NCBI GenBank assembly: GCA_951640165.1
Contig: OX621240.1
Location: forward strand, 33,298,713-33,362,712
Length of the DNA stretch: 64,000 nt
Reading direction: 5' to 3'
Origin: Pseudoips prasinana
Taxonomy: Eukaryota; Arthropoda; Insecta; Lepidoptera; Nolidae
The notes under the pieces were generated by a model. The model was not told the DNA's origin. It did not search any database and was given only the letters and a program-made list of their open reading frames with translations. Both the position numbers and the translations under genes were made by a program. Positions 22,278 through 30,826 of this stretch are shown in pieces. Position 1 is the stretch's first letter, and each line of letters starts with the position of its first letter.

Positions 22278-23094
22278 TGGGAGTTACAATTTCGCGCGAA
22301 CTGGTATTGCTAGTCGACTCATCGTGGGTAGTGTGCTGAACTTGGACAGAGGGTCTGTTTGACTTAATGCCGTAATGCCTATTATTTTGACCTCTATGAA
22401 AAGTTCTACCGCGGCCACGATTAAACTGTCCGCGATGCGACGGTATGTTACCCGACGCTGCGCCCGGTGATCTCGCGTTACCGTGGTTGTAATTAAATGG
22501 ATTATAGTTATTATTGTAATGTCCTCGAAAACGGTTATTAAAGTTTCTATGCCCGCGATTGGAGTAACTATGACGCTTAATGTTCATAATTTGGAATGAC
22601 GAAGACAAGGATTGTTCGTCCATGGCAGTCCTGATAGCTTCCGGTAAAGATTGAAAATTTCTAGCCGCTATAATGGTACTCAATCTGGGGTCACTCAAAC
22701 CGTCTGCGAAACGTTTTATGGCAATTCTTTCATTAGTGGTTTTGAAAGCATCGTAAGAATTGGGGCTATTTTCTGATTGGGCAATAGTTAAATTAACAAA
22801 CAATTTTTCCAATTCATTGCCAAATGACTCAATGGAACGATTACCCTGCTTACACTGGTGTAATTTCCATTGTAATGCTACCTGGGATTTATTTTGTATT
22901 AAAAATTTATGCATGTCAGCTAAAAGGTTATCGACGGTGTCGTAAGTCGATTTCATACGCAATTTTGCACTTTCAGAAAGTCTAGTTTTAAGAACAAAAT
23001 TAATTAATTCTTGCGATGACGAATCTAGGATCATTTTATTATACAACTCAATACAATCAATGAGTGACTTAGTAACAGATTCCTGTCCAGACAT
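22249..23094 (-). CDS. gag: gag, main part
   Basis: The first ATG in this frame is at 23094 (MSGQESVTKSL). The frame is also open upstream, without an ATG, to about 23157. The protein has a helical capsid-like region followed by an arginine, glycine and asparagine-rich C-terminus (RGHRNFNNRFRGHYNNNY) that probably binds nucleic acid; I see no CCHC knuckle. This matches mdg1/412-like gags, which often have basic tails. The upstream in-frame sequence (FDLKTAISLLPV) looks like coding sequence, suggesting gag really starts in the preceding 108-residue ORF and is joined by frameshifting at 23133-23139, or was one ORF before a 1-base loss. Confidence 0.75.
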   Translation of the reverse strand: MSGQESVTKSLIDCIELYNKMILDSSSQELINFVLKTRLSESAKLRMKSTYDTVDNLLADMHKFLIQNKSQVALQWKLHQCKQGNRSIESFGNELEKLFVNLTIAQSENSPNSYDAFKTTNERIAIKRFADGLSDPRLSTIIAARNFQSLPEAIRTAMDEQSLSSSFQIMNIKRHSYSNRGHRNFNNRFRGHYNNNYNPFNYNHGNARSPGAASGNIPSHRGQFNRGRGRTFHRGQNNRHYGIKSNRPSVQVQHTTHDESTSNTSSREIVTPNVATNDFFR

Positions 23095-23120
23095 TACTGG
23101 CAACAATGAAATTGCAGTTT

Positions 23121-23447
23121 TTAAGTCAAATTCTTTTTTGTAGACATTTTGACTTGCTTAGCCTCTTCAAAAGTAGATAAAGTAATTATTTTAGTATATA
23201 AAATATGTACGTCGCTTATTATTTTATGAATAGCAGTGATATCACTTGTACTAATTTCCTTGCGTTCTATTCCTAAGTGCAACAGAGACAAAATACTTTC
23301 AAAGGAGGAATACAACTTTTTCGCTTCACTTATCTTTGTATGACCAAGATTTAGTTGCCTTCTTTCAGGTCCTAATTTAACTAAATAATCTCTAAGATAA
23401 TTTAACGAATTACGGATTTCATGTAACTGTATAATCAAACTAGACAT
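23121..23447 (-). CDS. 108-residue ORF, probable gag N-terminus
   Basis: Starts MSSLIIQLHEIRNSLNY and is rich in helix-forming residues. It ends 12 nt after the heptamer A-AAA-AAG (23139-23133, read in this frame). A -1 slip there leads directly into the gag frame, giving a combined protein of roughly 400 residues, a usual gag size. It could be an N-terminal matrix-like region. No sequence motif identifies it independently. Confidence 0.55.
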   Translation of the reverse strand: MSSLIIQLHEIRNSLNYLRDYLVKLGPERRQLNLGHTKISEAKKLYSSFESILSLLHLGIERKEISTSDITAIHKIISDVHILYTKIITLSTFEEAKQVKMSTKKNLT

Positions 23448-23793
23448 AATATTTAACTAGATAATAAAAATGCATATCTATTTACGTAATATAGGTTAAG
23501 AAAAATGAAAATTACATACTTCTAAAGATAAAATAGCTAATAAAACATAACCTTTACGTTGGACTGCGCGTAGACCGGTACAAGCACGTGGCTGGTGAGC
23601 AGTTGGGCTGGCGCTGACGTGGCGTTGTGTACCTCGTGGCGACACTGCTGATGACTTGGGCTGCAGTTACGTGTGTTGACGGTTTGGGCCGGGCTATACC
23701 CTGGACACCTCCAAACCTTCTTTCTTCTTATACGGCAGTCGTGGTCAGGTCAGCACGAGAAATAGTGGCCAAGTTATTTCTGTTCAGTTCTCG

Positions 23794-23994
23794 TTACAAG
23801 TTGCGTACGTGGTGCTTGTTGCATTTCTTGAGGACGTAGTATACAACGGCGATACATAATATAACTATAGCTATGGTGACCAAGAATTCTATGGACTCCA
23901 AGCGTTCTGTGTGGTATTGCGATGTCGTTGCAGAAGCTTGTCCGTTGGCATTCTGTGCGATCACAACTTGCTCTTTTGACGCAGATTTTCCCAT
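23794..23994 (-). CDS. 66-residue putative myristoylated membrane protein
   Basis: Lies between the primer-binding site and gag. It starts MGKSAS, matching the N-myristoylation pattern MGxxxS. A polar region follows, then one hydrophobic segment at about residues 35-54 (IEFLVTIAIVILCIAVVYYV) and a basic tail (LKKCNKHH). A single-pass membrane protein is inferred. I do not recognise a named family with certainty. Overlapping frames here are longer but lack such structure. Confidence 0.5.
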   Translation of the reverse strand: MGKSASKEQVVIAQNANGQASATTSQYHTERLESIEFLVTIAIVILCIAVVYYVLKKCNKHHVRNL

Positions 23995-24085
23995 GGTATG
24001 TCTTGAAATCTTCTATATTGTAATCTTCTTCCTTGAAATCTTGATTTATATGTTCTTTAGACGGTGCCAGAGGCAAGGGTCGCCA

Positions 24086-24302
24086 TGTAATATGCTGGGT
24101 GTTCAGGTGTTGTGAATAAAAACATATCTTACTCGTTCAGAGTCATTTTATTGAATACCAAAAATATTAAACATAAAGTACAATAATGTTCTAATTACGC
24201 AGCACCTAAGTTCAAGTTGCAACCTATGCAATATTCGCACACGTATACCTATTTTAACTAATTGACAAAGAAATCTATAATATTATATTTCATTACATTA
24301 CA
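24086..24302 (-). repeat. 5' LTR
   Basis: 217 bp, TG...CA, same sequence as the LTR at 18159-18375, followed outward by the CTCT target duplication. Confidence 0.93.
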
Positions 24303-24306
24303 CTCT

Positions 24307-24660
24307 AAACCTATGCACAAGTGACTCGCCAAGCTTCCTCATTGTACATAAAATAATTATTTATAAAATTCCAAATAACTATTCGACAAAATAAAAATAA
24401 GCCATTTGATATGAAATTATAAAGATTAGCCATAATGTGTGTTGTATCTCAAATAGCTGCTGAACCAGTTGTCCTTATCGATCTGCTGATAAAACAAGTC
24501 AGACTATAGATAGTAGACCGCCAAAATAGAAAACTTTCAGAGTATTTCTTTATTTGACGCACGCTACGCTGTCAGTCACAGCTGTAGCCATTAGATTCCA
24601 CTCTCGCTAAGGACGGTTTGATACGATTTGCTGTTCTGATACATTAAGGGTTTGACTGAC
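24307..24660. other. Unassigned AT-rich spacer
   Basis: No recognisable gene or repeat. It is the target sequence flanking the LTR element. Confidence 0.4.
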
Positions 24661-24664
24661 AATA

Positions 24665-24903
24665 TGTAGTAAAAATATTAGACTTAAACTGGATAATTAA
24701 ACATAATCTCTTGACAATAACTTGATACGAGCTAGCTAAATATTATTGCTATAATAAAATAATTTTTAAATGTTTTCATACAATGTGTACCTAAATATCA
24801 ATGTTACTAGAAATAATAATGTATACACATATTACTACAAACATGTTCTGACTATTTACAAGCGCTTTTTAAAAGTCTACGTGAATAAAAACCTTTTTTA
24901 TTT
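24665..24903 (+). repeat. Repeat 3' end with CTACGTGAATAAAAACC tail
   Basis: Plus-strand copy of the tail family (GACAATAACTTGATACGAGC, ACATGTTCTGACTATTTACA, AAAACCTTTTTTATT). Confidence 0.65.
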
Positions 24904-25084
24904 TATTTTAGGTAGTAATAATTAATAAAGGAGAACGGGCTGATGAAACCTAGTCTATATAATAGTTCGTGAATGTAGGATATTTTTTACTATGGACACC
25001 ATAAAATCGGCCCACGGAGAAAAAAGCCACTTGGACCAAAGTCCATACTAAAATGTCCGATCTCCTTTAAATAGTAAAGTAGGA

Positions 25085-25325
25085 AATCCCGGGTCGGGCT
25101 AAAAAGTGATTTAGGTATTTTACTATAAAAAAAAAAATATCAGCCTTGGCTGTATTATACTCCCGTGCCTCGTAGAGCACATAAAACCGTCAATCCTGTA
25201 CCTGACGTCTTTCCGGTCGTGTTGCTAGTTGTCGCATCGGATCATAAGAGTGATGGAATACAAAGTGCCTCTGTGTTTGCGCACTCACTTGTGCACTATA
25301 GCTAGTCTCCATTCAGAGAGGCCGC
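25085..25325 (+). repeat. SINE-like repeat, family E
   Basis: Second copy of the family at 11752: CCCGTGCCTCGTAGAGCACA, GTCGCATCGGATCATAAGAG, TTGCGCACTCACTTGTGCAC. Confidence 0.6.
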
Positions 25326-25564
25326 CGTGGCCCAAAATTCGGCCAAGAAGACATTATAGAGGTAATAAGTGTAATTGCTACAAGCAAGAAAATATACAGT
25401 CTTAGTAAAAACCTCCATCTTTTCACTTAGTTCTTTCTCTTTCTAGCTGGGTCGTTGATTAGACAAAGAACAATAATTTCGTGGCGTATTCATGAGTTTT
25501 TATCTTTTTAACGTTAAGTTGGGTTTCCATTATTTGCAATGCAAGATGTTAAAACTATATAAAA

Positions 25565-25615
25565 CAATAAAATGTATACATACATAAATTCCCAGAAGGG
25601 TAGACAGAGTAGAAC
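25565..25615 (-). repeat. Terminal fragment of the YPSG-ending LINE
   Basis: TTCCCAGAAGGGTAGACAGA is the reverse complement of the LINE end CTACCCCTCTGGGAA seen at 16675 and 32262. Confidence 0.45.
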
Positions 25616-25907
25616 GGTTATATTTGCCACAATCCTTGCACAGTTCTTTTGCGGCGTTTACTCTCTTTATAAATATTTAACATTTTGGGTCCCAAATGAA
25701 GAAATTGACATGTATCCCATGACTGTTGTAGGGTGGGGACAGGGTTCATACAAAATCACCCATGGTCCATTCTCTTTCAAATTATAATTATTAAGTCAGT
25801 TGGATCTATATTCAGGTTTCGAAGGTTTAAGAGACTTGTTTAGGTTAGGAAGTTCCTCTCTCTGATGGTGACCATCGATAACATTAAATAAAAAAATAGT
25901 AATTATA

Positions 25908-26160
25908 TTTTGGGTCGTTATTTACACACAGCCATCTGATCCTTAAATAAGCAGAGATTGTACCATGGAAACCAGATACTGATAAACTGCTTTTCTTTTG
26001 TAAATACATACCTATTCATGATTACATCCAGACTAATATCTTCTCAGACATCCATGGACAAACAAACACGTTCATGCACACAAATATCTGTCCTGGGTTG
26101 GCATCGAACCCACGCCCAGCGGCGTGAAAGGCAAATATCTACGGACCACGGCCTATAGTC
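25908..26160 (-). repeat. tRNA-headed SINE family A
   Basis: Full-length but mutated reverse copy: GCAGAGATTGTACCATGGAA, CTTTTGTAAATACATACCTA, TCCTGGGTTGGCATCGAACC. Confidence 0.75.
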
Positions 26161-26284
26161 CGTTTTAACAACGTTGTGTTTGGCTAACTTAAAATAAGAG
26201 ATATGCCATAATCGTTAATATAAAAATTAAATAGTTCATCGAATTGTTTATGATTAAACAATTATATGGTGACTTGCAAAGTAT

Positions 26285-26745
26285 CTAAAGTCGTAAAAGT
26301 CTTCGACCAGTGTGTGTTGCCAGTGATGACTTACGGAACAGAGACGTGGTCGCTCACTATGGGCCTTATTAGAAGGCTCATGGTTACCTAAAGAGCAATG
26401 GAGAGGGCTATGGTCGGAGTTTCCCTGCGAGATCGAATCAGAAATGTCGAAATCCGCAGGCGAACCAAAGTCACCGACATAGCCCGAAGAATTGCAAAAC
26501 TGAAGTGGTAGTGGGCAGGCCACATAGCTCGTAGAACCGACAGCCGTTGGGGCAGAAAGGTTCTCGAGTGGCGACCACGTACCGGAAGAGGCAGCGTGGG
26601 CAGGCCACCCACAAGATGGACCGACGATCTTGTGCGGGTCGCTGGAAACCGCTGGATGCGTATAGCGCAAGACCGGCAATTGTTGAGATCTTTGGGGGAG
26701 GCTTTTGTCCAGCAGTGGACTTCTTTCGGCTGATATGATGATGAT
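26285..26745 (+). pseudogene. RTE-clade LINE, 3' end of ORF, with stops
   Basis: Encodes the conserved RTE C-terminal region: CVLPVMTYGTETWSLTMGL, then a TAA after LMVT, then VSLRDRIRNVEIRRRTKVTD, a TAG at KW*WAGH, GRPPTRWTDDLVRVAGNRW and VQQWTSFG, followed by GATGATGAT. Two nonsense changes make it a relic. Confidence 0.85.
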
Positions 26746-26789
26746 TGCAAAGTATTTAGTCATAATATTTAACACTTAAACACTTTGGC

Positions 26790-27390
26790 ATTTGACAAAG
26801 GTGGTTAATACATTGCTGACATATAAAACTTGTGGTCAATATTTTCCGACAAAGACTGATGTAAACTCAGCTTTATTGAGTTCTTTGTTCGCTGTTTGTA
26901 CAGGGCAAAATAATTTAGTACGAAAAAAATATATTTGGAAGATGTTTATGTTAGTTGCTTCCTGTGTTCTTTGAGTTCTTTTGACGATGCGACGTGAGTT
27001 GCTCCAAGTTATGGAAGTAAAAACAGTGGGACGTAATTTATATTTTCGCTTGATTTCTTGTAGAAATAAACAGTTATTTATTTTATGGAGATGTTGTGTA
27101 ATAATATTAGTGAACGGTTGCAAAATACACACATCAACACAATCTAGGGATATTGAACATTTCATTGATTATCTAGAAAACTATAAACATTTTGTTATGA
27201 CTGTAAATGGAAGAATTAAAGATAATTTCATGGCCGATATTTAAACATTAACAACACGATGCGATTTTGTTTTTCTAATTAATAAAAGTCTTAAATTAAT
27301 TAAGCCATAGAAAATTACTGAGTGAACAAAAACATTTTATTCTTATAAAATTATTCAATCGAATTAAATGAATAAAAATCTTACCAAATC
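26790..27390. other. Unassigned sequence with short ORF
   Basis: An 87-residue + strand frame (26981-27244) reads KIHTSTQSRDIEHFIDYLEN near its end. I do not recognise a family. The IHTST.SRD segment recurs on the - strand near 28700, beyond the Tc1-type gene. Confidence 0.3.
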
Positions 27391-27396
27391 TGATAA

Positions 27397-28443
27397 TCAG
27401 TAATCGGTATTTCCTCCTCTAACATTAATCACACAGCGGCAACGATTTTCCATACTTAAAATTAAGGTGTCAATGTCTTGCTGGGGTATGCAGTCCCAAG
27501 TTCTTTTTAAATGTTCGAAAAGTTGTTCTTCTGTTGTCAAGTTGGGCGGAAAATCCCTCAATGCTCTTCGCTGTAACATGTCCCAGGCGTGTTCAATTGG
27601 GTTTAAGTCTGGCGACTGTGGAGGCCAATCTAATACCTGAACATCGTGTTCTCGAAGGGCGGCCCTCACCAGCCGCGCTGTATGGGAAGGTGCATTGTCA
27701 TGCATGAGCTGAAATTCTTGCCCCGTTAGGGCCCTGAGCGGGACAATGACACGTTCTACTACCTCCTCACGGTATCTATGGGCAGTCATGCTGCCCTGAA
27801 TCCAAATGAGTTGGGTTCGTCCGCCGATTCGTATTCCTGCCCACACCATAATTGTCCCGCCTTGGTAAGAGTGGACCTCCTGTGGATGTCGGAGACGGCT
27901 GACCCTGCCTGGAGTTCTCCAAACGCGTGTTCGTCTCGAATCTGGATGAAATCCATAGCGGGACTCATCAGTGAACAGCACCAATGACCATTGTTGATCA
28001 CTCCATGTCAAATGTTCTTGAGCCCATAAAAGTCGCCTACCGCGATTGCCACGTCGCAGCGCTGGGACTCGTAGCGGTCTGCGAGCATGAAGACCAACTT
28101 CATGCAGCCTCCTTCGCACGGTTTGGTCGCTCACCAGCAGCTGCTGACCCTCCTGGAGCCTTTGCACTAGTTGCATCGCTGTGATATTGGGTAGTCTTCT
28201 GGCGGTCATTTGGAGAAATCGATCCTGTCTCTGAGTGGTAACACGATATCTACCTGTGTGCCGTTCTGCCACATCTCCAGTAGCGCGATAACGTGACCAC
28301 AGCCTGGATACCACATTTTGGCTTGTGCCCAGAGACTCAGCAACGACGCGTTGAATAGCACCGTTTTGTAACATGCCAACTGCCCGTAACATTTCATCTC
28401 GACTCAAATGATGGCGTGGCATGACGCTAAAAAGCTTACACAA
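27397..28443 (-). CDS. Tc1-type transposase (DD34E), intact frame
   Basis: A 348-residue uninterrupted ORF; the second Met (residue 8, MPRHHLSRDE) is the likelier start. An N-terminal paired-like helix-turn-helix region (GAIQRVVAESLGTSQNVVSR and VSDQTVRRRLHEVGLHARRP) is followed by the catalytic core: LFTDESRYG (D159), MHDNAPSHTA (D249), and SPDLNPIEHAWD (E284), with 34 residues between D249 and E284, as in Tc1. The protein would cut and paste DNA at TA sites. I could not fix clear terminal inverted repeats. GAGTGAACAAAAACA near 27322 and TTTGTTTCTCA near 28570 are weak candidates. Confidence 0.88.
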   Translation of the reverse strand: MCKLFSVMPRHHLSRDEMLRAVGMLQNGAIQRVVAESLGTSQNVVSRLWSRYRATGDVAERHTGRYRVTTQRQDRFLQMTARRLPNITAMQLVQRLQEGQQLLVSDQTVRRRLHEVGLHARRPLRVPALRRGNRGRRLLWAQEHLTWSDQQWSLVLFTDESRYGFHPDSRRTRVWRTPGRVSRLRHPQEVHSYQGGTIMVWAGIRIGGRTQLIWIQGSMTAHRYREEVVERVIVPLRALTGQEFQLMHDNAPSHTARLVRAALREHDVQVLDWPPQSPDLNPIEHAWDMLQRRALRDFPPNLTTEEQLFEHLKRTWDCIPQQDIDTLILSMENRCRCVINVRGGNTDY

Positions 28444-28950
28444 CCAATTGAGAAAAGAAAATAAAACAATTTATCAGGTTTTCTTCAATTAACACGCAAA
28501 AAAAATTTTAATGCAACTTCTTGAAATTAGATACAACTCAAGATTGCGCTGTGCTTTGCGTGTTTTCATTTGTTTCTCATTTTAATTTTTAAATTTTGAA
28601 TAAAGAATAGACAAGGTTTAAATCTGTAAATAAACTTTTTAAGGAAACTAAATAGGTTTTAAACAATAAAGCCATGTTTGATTTCAAAATAACGTATCCC
28701 TAGACTTTGTTGATGTGTGTATATAATTCTTTATAAACAACTTGAAATGAAAATGCGTATCATATAATCTCGTGAATGGGAAATCATAAATTGAATCTAG
28801 AAAACAAAGCCGATGGATAATATCTACAGCCTCCGGAAGGGTGTTAGAGAGGTAATCATAAGGGCTACACCCACTTGCCAGAATTTCGTTTCCCATAATT
28901 TCATCTACTTTACTGGTCAACAGACATAATTTTGTATTGCCATAATTTCA
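28444..28950. other. Unassigned AT-rich sequence with a short ORF
   Basis: A 78-residue - strand frame (28920-28684: EIMGNEILASGCSPYDYLSN) has no recognised family. A 10-bp inverted pair (AACACGCAAA at about 28491, TTTGCGTGTT at about 28555) may belong to the Tc1 element. Confidence 0.3.
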
Positions 28951-28960
28951 TATGTCATAC

Positions 28961-29281
28961 CAATGATGTTATAAGTAAAAAGGTGTAGATAGGTTAAAAG
29001 CGCTCCGGGAGCGGCACGTTGAAATGTGGCTAATTAGCCAGAATTTACATCAGTCAGTATCGCTACCCGCTATACTACCTGAGACGACGCACTATCGCAA
29101 ATTACATTTGTCTCGTTTTCGCTCACGATTATTGAATCATGCCATCTTACTTTGACATCTAATCGTAATGTAGTGTGATATTGCAATATTAAGTTATTTA
29201 TGTGTGCGTTGGTGTGCCGTTTTTAAAGATCGAATGTTTTGTTGGAAACCTATCTACACCTTTTTACTCATAACATCATTG
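28961..29281. mobile_element. hAT-type MITE with 8-bp target duplication
   Basis: A 321-bp non-coding element. Terminal repeats start CAATGATGTTATAAGTAAAA and end with the complement (one mismatch in about 35 bp). Flanked by perfect 8-bp TGTCATAC copies (28953-28960 and 29282-29289), as for hAT elements. Confidence 0.88.
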
Positions 29282-29336
29282 TGTCATACTCATTGTTTAC
29301 TATATTAGTCACGTGCTAGAAACATTGCTTGCCATA

Positions 29337-29465
29337 ATAGTACATTACGCCCCAAGGGAGGAAAGTAGGACATTTCAACCCGCGCGATATTGTCACCCGA
29401 GCCGAAGGCGAGGGTGACAAAAGCGTGGGTCGAAAAGTCCTGCTATCTTCCCGTGGCGCGTATAC
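29337..29465. repeat. Imperfect palindrome of about 125 bp
   Basis: Outer arms CCCAAGGGAGGAAAGTAGGA and (complement) CCACGGGAAGATAGCAGGAC enclose an inner stem TGTCACCC..GGGTGACA. Half-copies occur at 29549-29590 and 29727-29780. Confidence 0.7.
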
Positions 29466-29824
29466 TATTTTTCATCATACCAGGACCGAAAGTTTAATGA
29501 CATTGTATATAAGTAAAACGAATGTAGTTCAAATTATTCATTGAGAGTACATTACGTCCCAAGGGAGGAAAGTAGGACATTTCTTGTTACGAATATAGTT
29601 CAAATTATTCATATCGGGGGGGTCGGGGCGAAGCTCCGGTGGGGTCCGGGGCGCAGCCCCGGTGGGGGGTCGGGGGGGCGAAGCCCCCCCAGACGAAAAA
29701 AAAAAAATTATTAAAAGACTTGACATAAGCGTGGGTCGAAAAGTCCTGCTATCTTCCCGTGGCGCGTATACTATTTTTCATCATACCAGGACCGAAAGTT
29801 TAATGACATTGTATATAAGTAAAA
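29421..29824. repeat. Direct repeat of about 98 bp, 306 bp apart
   Basis: 29421-29518 and 29727-29824 are essentially the same (AAGCGTGGGTCGAAAAGTCC ... ACATTGTATATAAGTAAAA). Confidence 0.85.
29612..29692. repeat. GC-rich block of three hairpin units
   Basis: Three successive units of the form GGGGTCSGGGGCGMAGCYCC, the last reading GGGGGGGCGAAGCCCCCCC, each self-complementary, in otherwise AT-rich DNA. Confidence 0.85.
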
Positions 29825-29838
29825 GGTCTTCATCAATT

Positions 29839-30009
29839 TTATAAACGATGCAATTTCTTCCAAGCAATAAATTGATTGTAACAATTTTTATATCGCTGTA
29901 CCGATTTGGAGGGTGCTAAATTTTGAGTTATTTCCGCAGCTTCCGCAGCAATGTTTCGTCGCACTCTTTCATCTTCAGAGTCGTCACTTGAATAATCCGA
30001 TGAATTCAT
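29839..30009 (-). pseudogene. N-terminal fragment of a Crypton-like tyrosine recombinase
   Basis: A 56-residue frame from ATG 30009 to TAA 29839. An acidic, serine-rich start (MNSSDYSSDDSEDE) is followed by LAPSKSVQRYKNCYNQFIAW. The pattern of a Lys-Ser.. Tyr ..Tyr..Phe..Trp helix resembles the core-binding domain of Crypton-like recombinases in invertebrates. The frame stops where the local repeat (GGTCCTGGTATGATGAAAA on the - strand) begins, so only the N-terminus remains. The family call is by resemblance and was not searched. Confidence 0.45.
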
Positions 30010-30224
30010 TGTCAGGTTTTTTTTACACAGCTGTATTCACTTATTTTTTATACACAAGGTTTTTCTATGTATATTTTTGATGTAATTTTTATCAGAATCA
30101 GAAAATTTGACTCTTAGATAAATATTATTTTATTTTATTATTATTAAATGATGTTATTGCCGCGTGTATAATATGGGATTGAAATAACAACTGCACGGTT
30201 ACCATGGTAATGAGTTATGTCAAA

Positions 30225-30365
30225 TAGATAACGGGAAGAAAACTTTAACTTTCCGCCTCGGAATGATAAACTGTCACTAATTGTGAGCAGTCTGAAATAT
30301 GCATCTTTCTTCCCGCAAACAAGAGAAGAAATTCAAACTTTCGGCCTCGGGATGATGAAAAGTCA
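30225..30365 (+). repeat. Two copies of an AACTTTCGGCCTCGGGATGAT motif
   Basis: At about 30247 and 30335. Reverse-oriented relatives are at about 29475 and 29781, so the recombinase fragment is bracketed by inverted copies. Confidence 0.6.
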
Positions 30366-30481
30366 ATTTCAATAACATCATTTGTTATCATCATTGTAAG
30401 CCGTAATTACGATATGCCATAGCATCGTTTGCCATCGAAATTGCTTCTAGAAAAAAATCATAAAAGGTATAATATCATCAT

Positions 30482-30605
30482 TAGGTTAGAACATGAAAAA
30501 CAGCGCCCCAGCCGAGCGAGCGAAGCGAACGTGCCGCGGCAGCGTCCGGCCAATTGCCAGAAAGCCAGTCGCTTTTTAGGACAAAGGCGTTAGGTTAATT
30601 TAGTA
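30482..30605. repeat. GC-rich insert between TTAGGTTA motifs
   Basis: GCCGAGCGAGCGAAGCGAAC and GTGCCGCGGCAGCGTCCGGC stand out from the AT-rich surroundings. TTAGGTTA occurs on both sides. No coding potential. Confidence 0.4.
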
Positions 30606-30697
30606 TGGCGTTGAAATATTCTGTTAAATAATATTATTGTTATTAATAAAATCTAATGTAGGGGCAAACAAGAGTATGTCACACAATTTTTATGGAT

Positions 30698-30745
30698 TTT
30701 CATTTGCCCGAATTAAATGTTCACATTTAATTCGGGCAAATGAAA
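30698..30745. repeat. Perfect 23-bp inverted repeat, 2-nt loop
   Basis: TTTCATTTGCCCGAATTAAA.. and its exact complement around TC, followed by two further variants of AATTCGGGCAWRTRA. Confidence 0.9.
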
Positions 30746-30826
30746 TTCAGGCAAGTAAAATTCGGGCATGACTCCCAAATGTTTAGCCAAACAGGTCAAC
30801 CAGCCCGTCAAAATGTATTAAATATA

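Larger units (their letters stand above)
18159..24302 (-). mobile_element. Ty3/gypsy LTR retrotransposon, young insertion
   Basis: A 6.1-kb element transcribed on the - strand. Two 217-bp LTRs (18159-18375 and 24086-24302) start TG, end CA and look identical by eye. Both flanks carry CTCT (18155-18158, 24303-24306) as a 4-bp target duplication. Next to the upstream LTR is a primer-binding site (TGGCGACCCTTGCC, 24085 downwards). Next to the downstream LTR is a purine tract (CGGGGGAGT, 18376-18384). Order along the transcript: small membrane-protein ORF, short ORF, gag, pol. The domain order protease, RT, RNase H, integrase places it in Ty3/gypsy (Metaviridae). No env-like ORF follows pol. Lesions: a possible gag frameshift and a frame change near the pol C-terminus. 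Confidence 0.95.

Noticed and set aside
23627..24115. Plus-strand ORFs in the LTR element leader (70-80 codons)
   Set aside because: Antisense to the element's transcript, with no motif; shadow frames of the leader ORFs.
29538..29726. Proline-rich 62-codon ORF
   Set aside because: Produced by the GC-rich hairpin block; not conserved coding in appearance.
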